From an uncultured bacterium (GTDB lineage Bacteria > Patescibacteriota > Minisyncoccia > Moranbacterales > GWC2-37-73): a DNA stretch of 9,891 nt. The stretch spans positions 1 to 9,891 of the forward strand of contig CAIPMZ010000113.1 in NCBI GenBank assembly GCA_903866285.1. The letters run 5' to 3'. The notes below the pieces were generated by a model, which did not search any database, had not been told where the DNA came from, and saw only the letters and a list, made by a program, of their open reading frames with translations. Every line of letters starts with the position of its first letter. The stretch's first letter is position 1. Position numbers and translations under genes: made by a program. Positions 6,858 through 9,891 of the stretch are shown piece by piece.

Positions 6858-6900
6858 CCCCCTCTTTAGTAAAGAGGCAAATGCGAGCGAGTGTAGCACA
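6858..6900 (+). repeat. Short hairpin repeat, relative of the 8957-9079 element
   Basis: CCTCTTT (6861-6867) pairs perfectly with AAAGAGG (6871-6877) around AGT, and is followed by tgcgagcgagtgtagca (6882-6898). The minus strand of the element at 8957-9079 has the same order: a CCTCCTTTAG-type arm, then tgcgagcgagtacaac; the bases tgcgagcgagt are identical. It sits between the ATPase start and the plus-strand promoter and looks like a partial copy of that element. Confidence 0.5.
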
Positions 6901-6913
6901 GGCTTTCAAACTG

Positions 6914-6942
6914 TTGACATTTCCATTATTTTAGCGTATAAT
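6914..6942 (+). promoter_or_regulatory. Consensus sigma-70 promoter for the zinc-ribbon gene
   Basis: TTGACA (6914-6919) and TATAAT (6937-6942) are both perfect consensus hexamers with the optimal 17-bp spacing. Transcription would start near 6949-6950, giving a leader of about 57 nt before the ATG at 7007. It is the only perfect promoter in the window and points to strong or constitutive expression of the 83-aa protein. Confidence 0.85.
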
Positions 6943-7006
6943 TAAATATCGTGGTTCTTTCTAGTATTCAATAACTTAATGGCTCAACGAAGCCAAAGGC
7001 AAAAAA

Positions 7007-7258
7007 ATGAAGATAGCCAACAAAAAGTTTTCGCTTTTTAAAATGTGGGCACTAGTCTGGTTGGCAATATTCCTTCACGGGATAGCGATAGTTGCTGACC
7101 ACCAAATTGAAGGAACCGCGCTTGCCTTACTAGTCTTTTCTTGGGGCGTGCATGGACATCTTTCCAGGTGTCGCAATGAGCATTGCAACTCTTGGCGCAG
7201 GCCTTACCATAAACTTGGCAGTGGGCCAACGTGTCCAAACTGCGGAGACCATAGATAG
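7007..7258 (+). CDS. Small membrane protein with C-terminal zinc-ribbon-like cysteines
   Basis: 83 aa, not recognised as a known family. A Lys-rich N-terminus (MKIANKKFSLFK) precedes two hydrophobic stretches at about residues 13-30 and 36-50. A polar C-terminal part follows, with CRNEHC (55-60) and CPNC (76-79). Four Cys in two knuckles, with His nearby, suggest a zinc ribbon on the cytosolic side, next to or attached to the membrane. The reading frame is supported by context: a consensus promoter at 6914-6942, AAAGG (6995-6999) seven bases before ATG as the only Shine-Dalgarno-like signal near a start here, and an intrinsic terminator 17 bp after the TAG stop. It is the only gene on the plus strand and splits the adaptor from the ATPase. 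Function is unknown. An alternative is that the roughly 390-nt transcript is a structured RNA and the frame is incidental. Confidence 0.7.
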   Translation: MKIANKKFSLFKMWALVWLAIFLHGIAIVADHQIEGTALALLVFSWGVHGHLSRCRNEHCNSWRRPYHKLGSGPTCPNCGDHR

Positions 7259-7275
7259 CCGTGAATTATTCCTTT

Positions 7276-7338
7276 CCTCGTACCCTGCTGGTTGTGAATA
7301 TTTAATATTCCCAAGCAAAAAGGTACGGGGCTTTTTTT
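7276..7338 (+). terminator. Intrinsic terminator of the zinc-ribbon gene
   Basis: CCTCGTACC (7276-7284) pairs with GGTACGGGG (7322-7330, one G-U) and is followed by C and seven Ts (7332-7338). The long loop holds an inner hairpin: gctgg/ccaagc flanks enclosing the palindrome gaatatttaatattc. It starts 17 bp after the stop codon, so it closes a monocistronic unit. Confidence 0.8.
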
Positions 7339-7360
7339 ATTTCCAAATTTTCAACCCACC

Positions 7361-7397
7361 CATCTTTTGCATTTCCCTAAAAGCTAACGAAGCTAAT
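7361..7397. repeat. Dispersed repeat, second copy of the 2789-2829 type
   Basis: cctaaaagctaacg (7376-7389) matches cctaaaaagctaacg (2804-2818) with one base fewer, and the preceding catcttttgcattt resembles the sequence at 2790-2803. It ends in agctaa. It lies between the plus-strand terminator and the adaptor stop; no coding potential is seen. Confidence 0.4.
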
Positions 7398-7427
7398 AAT
7401 ACTGAATCAATTAAATTACTGCCAGTT

Positions 7428-7456
7428 GCAAGGAGGCTAAGCCTCCAACGTCTTGC
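7428..7456. repeat. Hairpin between terminator and adaptor gene
   Basis: GGAGGC (7432-7437) and GCCTCC (7441-7446) form a perfect 6-bp stem with a TAA loop. An outer GCAA/TTGC (7428-7431 and 7453-7456) adds an asymmetric second stem. No T-run follows on either strand, so a terminator role is doubtful. It could act as an mRNA 3'-end stabiliser for the adaptor transcript or be another dispersed hairpin. Confidence 0.45.
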
Positions 7457-7482
7457 TACCAGGAACTAATTTGATTTCGTAT

Positions 7483-7499
7483 AAGCTAAAGCCTAAAAA
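7483..7499. repeat. 17-bp repeat directly after the adaptor stop
   Basis: aagctaaagcctaaaaa matches 2810-2826 at 16 of 17 positions. Both copies lie just 3' of the stop codon of an exporter gene (adaptor here, second permease there). On the minus strand the copy begins with a T-run immediately after the TAG. Confidence 0.5.
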
Positions 7500-7500
7500 A

Positions 7501-8805
7501 CTATTTAGTCACCACAAACGTCACTACCTTCTCGCCGCCTTTAAGTCCGGATTTAACTTCGACCATACCTTCGTCTCCTTCTAGCCCAGTTTCAATATAA
7601 ACTTTTTTCGTCGTATTATCAGCTATTTGTAAAACATCGATATATTTCTTTTCACCCTCAAGCTTAATCGCTCGTTGAGGTACCGAAATAACGCCAGTTT
7701 TTTCCGCCGTGCTGATGGCAATGTTGGTGCTCATCCCAGGTTTAATGCGGATATCAACACTATTTAGTTTTAATTTAATTTGGTAATAAACCACGTCCTG
7801 AATCGTCGTCGAGGCTGGATCAATTTCAATCACTTCCCCCTCATAGATATCCTCTAAAGTTAAGGCATCAAAAGTAATCTTAGCGTGTTGCCCGAGTTTT
7901 AGTTTGACAATGTCTGATTCCGGTACTTTAGACTCGATAATCATATCCATAGACATCACCCTTGAAAAAGCTTCCTTAATTACGCCCGTGCCTAAAATTT
8001 CGCCCGGCTTATTATTGACTTCCGTAATAATCCCGTTAACCGGAGAAACTAGGGTCGCCTTGGCTAAATTAAGCATTGCTTGATCATAAGCGGCGCGCGC
8101 CCCAGCCACGGTTGCATTTCTAGAGGCCTTGGCAAAGTCAGACTCGACTGTTTTAACTCTAGCCTTGGCGCTAGCTACTGCGTTCTCGGCATTCGTTTGA
8201 CTTAAATCTGCTTGCTCCCTTACCGTCTTTAAACTTTCTTTAGCAGAATCCAAGGCATTTTCAGCTGTTGTGAGCGTCAGTTTATTTTGCGCGCTTGGAG
8301 AACCATCATAAAAATCTTTTGCATCATCATAATATTTTTGGGCATTATCCACGGCTTGCTGCGAGGCATCGATACTTTGTTTATTTAAGTTTTCCGTATC
8401 ATCCAAGGTATTTTCGGTATTGTCTTTAGAAACTTTCGCTTCTCTGAGCGTATCACTGTTGGCGCCAGCGTTAGCAATCGCCTGATCAAGCCCAGCTTGA
8501 GCCTGGTCAAGTTGCTTTTGCAGCGAAGCGTCAGTTAAGGTTGCGATTTTATCCCCAGCGGCAACTTCGTCGCTAGTTTTAACAAAAACCTTGCTCACTC
8601 GCCCGCCCAGTTCAAAGTTAAGCGTAATCTCATCCTTGGCTACTAGGTCGCCCGTAACCGAGACAGTTTGCGCTAGCGTACCCTTGGCTGCGTCGGCTGT
8701 CGTATAAGTTGTCACTGGCTTTTTACTTTTAAAATAAATAACTATCCCAAGGATAATCAAGACCGCCACCCCGACCCAGATTAAGATTTTTTTTGTTTTC
8801 TTCAT
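7501..8805 (-). CDS. HlyD/MacA/YknX-type membrane-fusion adaptor
   Basis: 434 aa. A basic start and one membrane anchor (about residues 7-25) hold the protein outside the membrane; there is no lipobox Cys. Then come the first half of a lipoyl-like domain (about 50-92, with FELGGRVSKVFVKTSDEVAAGDKIATL-type sequence), a long Ala/Gln/Asp-rich coiled-coil hairpin (about 93-250), the second lipoyl half with LVSPVNGIITEV (252-263), a beta-barrel domain (about 287-365) and a membrane-proximal domain (about 370-434). This is the full domain order of MacA/YknX adaptors, which link FtsX-fold permeases to the outside and stimulate the ATPase. The coiled coil is somewhat long. In a monoderm it would project into the wall space rather than to an outer-membrane channel. 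It is first in the exporter gene order, but 695 bp separate its stop from the ATPase start, with a convergent plus-strand gene in between. ATG 8805 is the natural start; no Shine-Dalgarno is visible. Confidence 0.94.
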   Translation of the reverse strand: MKKTKKILIWVGVAVLIILGIVIYFKSKKPVTTYTTADAAKGTLAQTVSVTGDLVAKDEITLNFELGGRVSKVFVKTSDEVAAGDKIATLTDASLQKQLDQAQAGLDQAIANAGANSDTLREAKVSKDNTENTLDDTENLNKQSIDASQQAVDNAQKYYDDAKDFYDGSPSAQNKLTLTTAENALDSAKESLKTVREQADLSQTNAENAVASAKARVKTVESDFAKASRNATVAGARAAYDQAMLNLAKATLVSPVNGIITEVNNKPGEILGTGVIKEAFSRVMSMDMIIESKVPESDIVKLKLGQHAKITFDALTLEDIYEGEVIEIDPASTTIQDVVYYQIKLKLNSVDIRIKPGMSTNIAISTAEKTGVISVPQRAIKLEGEKKYIDVLQIADNTTKKVYIETGLEGDEGMVEVKSGLKGGEKVVTFVVTK

Positions 8806-8897
8806 AGCTTAGGAAATTTTAAATTTGAAGTTTTAAATTTAAAATGAATTTCAAATGATTAAATGTTTTAAAACTTAGATATTTAGGTTTGACCCGC

Positions 8898-8924
8898 TTC
8901 GACTTATTGAGACACTTTGTCGAA
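8898..8924. repeat. TTCGAC/GTCGAA hairpin
   Basis: TTCGAC (8898-8903) pairs with GTCGAA (8919-8924) around a 15-nt loop. The flanks acccgc and tcgaggcgagt extend the pairing imperfectly. It is more GC-rich than its surroundings; no function can be assigned. Confidence 0.35.
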
Positions 8925-8956
8925 TCGAGGCGAGTTTAAAATTTTAAGAAATATTA

Positions 8957-9079
8957 CTCCTCCCTTTGGAAAAGGGAGGTTGGGAGGGATTTGAAAAACT
9001 TTCTTTATATAAGTTAGTTTTTCAAATCCACCTCGCAGCTGTTGTACTCGCTCGCAGCTGCTACTTTTCTAAAGGAGGA
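8957..9079. mobile_element. MITE-like nested inverted-repeat element
   Basis: The element of about 123 bp has imperfect terminal inverted repeats: tcctccctttggaaaag (8958-8974) against the reverse complement of 9064-9079. Inside lie three further structures. CCTCCCTTT/AAAGGGAGG (8959-8967 and 8971-8979) is a perfect 9-bp hairpin. GGATTTGAAAAACT (8987-9000) is inverted exactly at 9016-9029, a 14-bp arm. GCAGCTG/CAGCTGC (9035-9041 and 9055-9061) flanks a loop with actcgctcg. It has no coding capacity. A partial relative lies at 6858-6900. Whether it moves, and by which transposase, is not shown. Confidence 0.6.
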
Positions 9080-9118
9080 AAAAAAATACATTTTTATAAT
9101 TTAATCACTGGAAATTGC

Positions 9119-9589
9119 TTAGAAATTAGAAATTAAACTGCCCTGTTTCCCTTCTCCATCCAGCGCTTCGTTAACCAGCGCGTCGGCAATTTTATTTTTC
9201 TCGCGCAGGACGTGGGTAAACGTCACCTGTTTAAAGTCTAGCATTAAATTCCAAATTTCCAAAAAATATTGCTGGATGCGAGGTTCTTTTAGCTTATATT
9301 CATGCTTGAGTTGTTTGACGACTAACTCACTGTCCAAAAAGCAATCCACATGGGCTTGCTTGGCGGAAACGTTACCTAGGAGTTGTTTTATTTTTTTCAG
9401 TCCAAAAATCAGCGCTTCGTATTCAGCGTCGTTATTAGTTTTAATCCCAATGCACTCTCCATATTTCCACTGGGTAGTTTCTCCGCCCGAGGCGGATCCG
9501 CTTTTAGCCGAGATATAAACCCCAATCCCCGCCGGTCCCGGATTTCCCCGCGATCCACCATCGGTATACATTACAATTTCTTTTTGCAT
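9119..9589 (-). CDS. rnhA: Ribonuclease HI
   Basis: 156 aa, normal for RNase HI, an enzyme that cuts the RNA strand of RNA-DNA hybrids such as R-loops and Okazaki primers. The acidic active-site residues are all in place: Asp10 in YTDGGSRGNPGPAGIG, Glu56 in TNNDAEYEAL, Asp86 in LDSELVVKQL, and Asp136 in KNKIADALVNEALD, with His126 at the position of the catalytic-loop His. The sequence looks like the RVT_3-type bacterial/archaeal enzymes rather than E. coli RnhA, with a segment rich in Ser and Gly (28-38) between the first two strands. No separate hybrid-binding domain is present. ATG 9589 is preceded by TTATCCAG, not a Shine-Dalgarno. It is probably its own transcription unit: a promoter-like sequence lies upstream and 313 bp of repeats lie downstream, so a link with the exporter is unlikely. 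Confidence 0.95.
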   Translation of the reverse strand: MQKEIVMYTDGGSRGNPGPAGIGVYISAKSGSASGGETTQWKYGECIGIKTNNDAEYEALIFGLKKIKQLLGNVSAKQAHVDCFLDSELVVKQLKHEYKLKEPRIQQYFLEIWNLMLDFKQVTFTHVLREKNKIADALVNEALDGEGKQGSLISNF

Positions 9590-9632
9590 CTGGATAAATA
9601 ATTTTAAAAATATTTCTTAACTTAATATCTTA

Positions 9633-9661
9633 AGTTTAGCATTTTTAATCTTGCAGGGCAA
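9633..9661 (-). promoter_or_regulatory. Possible extended -10 promoter for RNase HI
   Basis: On the minus strand TTGCCC (9661-9656), a 17-bp spacer ending in TGC, and TAAACT (9638-9633) form a moderate sigma-70 match with an extended -10 TGn. Initiation near 9626 would leave a leader of about 37 nt. Confidence 0.35.
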
Positions 9662-9719
9662 ACTGAGTAGACCATATACTACTTTTTTTAAATAGTCATC
9701 GCTGTAAATTTTAATTTTG

Positions 9720-9751
9720 CTTAGTTTTATAAAAACTTGTTATAAACTAAG
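9720..9751. other. A/T-rich hairpin after the right-edge gene
   Basis: cttagttttataa (9720-9732) pairs with ttataaactaag (9740-9751) with one bulged T and a 7-nt loop. It starts 7 bp after the stop of the right-edge gene on the minus strand. No T-run follows in that direction, so it is a possible 3'-end hairpin rather than a clear terminator. Confidence 0.4.
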
Positions 9752-9758
9752 AAGATAA

Positions 9759-9891
9759 TTATGGAACTCGCTTTAAAGAGTTAACAACTTTTAGCATTTG
9801 GTCTTCAGGAAGAGCGTCTTTTTCATTGTTAGCTGAAAAGGAAATATGGGCACATGAGCCACGGTCATTTATTTTATATGATACATGTTTA
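9759..9891 (-). CDS. C-terminal end of an unrecognised protein (cut by window edge)
   Basis: An open minus-strand frame enters from the right edge and ends at TAA (9761-9759), giving 43 complete codons. The peptide reads through INDRGSCAHISFSANNEKDA to a C-terminus of QMLKVVNSLKRVP. It has a balanced, soluble composition with one Cys and an amphipathic last helix, and codon use like its neighbours. The other frames here are broken. A short beta-strand followed by a closing helix, ending in 'VVNSLK', is common at the end of small secreted or lipoprotein domains, but I do not recognise the family. Confidence 0.6.
   Translation of the reverse strand, partial: KHVSYKINDRGSCAHISFSANNEKDALPEDQMLKVVNSLKRVP

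Larger units (their letters stand above)
8806..9118. other. Gene-free 313-bp region rich in inverted repeats
   Basis: The gap between RNase HI and the adaptor has no plausible gene. Its left third (8817-8880) is an A/T-rich stretch with aaatttgaa and ttcaaat arms, like the other A/T repeats. The middle (8898-8924) has a short TTCGAC/GTCGAA hairpin. The right half (8957-9079) is the nested inverted-repeat element listed separately. No convincing promoter for the adaptor gene was found on the minus strand. Confidence 0.6.

Noticed and set aside
6880..6920. Minus-strand TGcTACACT as an extended -10 promoter for the ATPase
   Set aside because: The -35 partner is poor (TGTCAA at 18 bp), and the sequence belongs to the repeated cgagcgag motif, so it is probably a repeat by-product.
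7152..7469. 105-aa plus-strand open frame overlapping the zinc-ribbon gene
   Set aside because: It runs through the terminator and the 7428-7456 hairpin repeat, has no ribosome site, and conflicts with the better-supported 83-aa frame.
8817..9079. CRISPR-like or tandem repeat array
   Set aside because: The repeats are inverted and nested, without regularly spaced direct repeats or unique spacers.
9717..9746. Plus-strand TTGCTT with extended -10 TGTTATAAA
   Set aside because: It faces the right edge into the antisense of the edge gene, with no plus-strand gene visible; most of it forms the hairpin at 9720-9751.

Overview
The window is AT-rich and probably comes from a Candidate Phyla Radiation / Patescibacteria-type bacterium. 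This is an inference from several weak signs together: a small four-helix-bundle (S23/bIVP-type) gene sitting in A/T-rich repeats, intergenic spaces filled with short dispersed hairpins, almost no Shine-Dalgarno sequences before start codons, and a MacAB/YknXYZ-like exporter next to DUF2142-type membrane proteins. The standard bacterial code fits (TGA is used as a stop). No rRNA, tRNA or CRISPR array is visible, so the taxonomy cannot be settled from the window.

Layout, left to right. Almost everything is on the minus strand, so transcription runs right to left. 1-1157 is a polytopic membrane protein cut by the left edge. 1167-2723 is a DUF2142-type membrane protein whose stop lies 9 bp before the start of the former. 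2841-4097 is a MacB/FtsX-type permease. 4181-4552 is a four-helix-bundle gene enclosed by a perfect 18-bp inverted repeat. 4579-4632 is the orphan tail of a third permease. 4691-5932 is a second complete permease. 5957-6069 is a gene-less copy of the A/T-rich inverted repeat. 6080-6805 is the exporter ATPase. 6914-7338 is a self-contained plus-strand unit: consensus promoter, an 83-aa membrane/zinc-ribbon protein, and an intrinsic terminator. 7501-8805 is the exporter's HlyD/MacA-type adaptor. 8806-9118 carries no gene but holds a MITE-like nested inverted repeat. 9119-9589 is RNase HI. 9759-9891 is the C-terminal end of an unrecognised protein cut by the right edge.

Adaptor, ATPase and two permeases make up one MacAB/YknXYZ-type export system. 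Such genes are usually packed tightly, but here every junction has been opened: by the plus-strand zinc-ribbon gene, by the A/T-rich element, and by the permease tail plus the four-helix-bundle cassette. The two permeases may form a heterodimer driven by the single ATPase. DUF2142 and its partner look like GT-C-like envelope-glycan or surface-polymer proteins, with no mechanistic link to the exporter beyond shared strand. The most interesting part is 4101-6069: repeat-borne inverted repeats, one housing a gene, sit directly upstream of both permeases and carry matching promoter-like sequences pointing into them.
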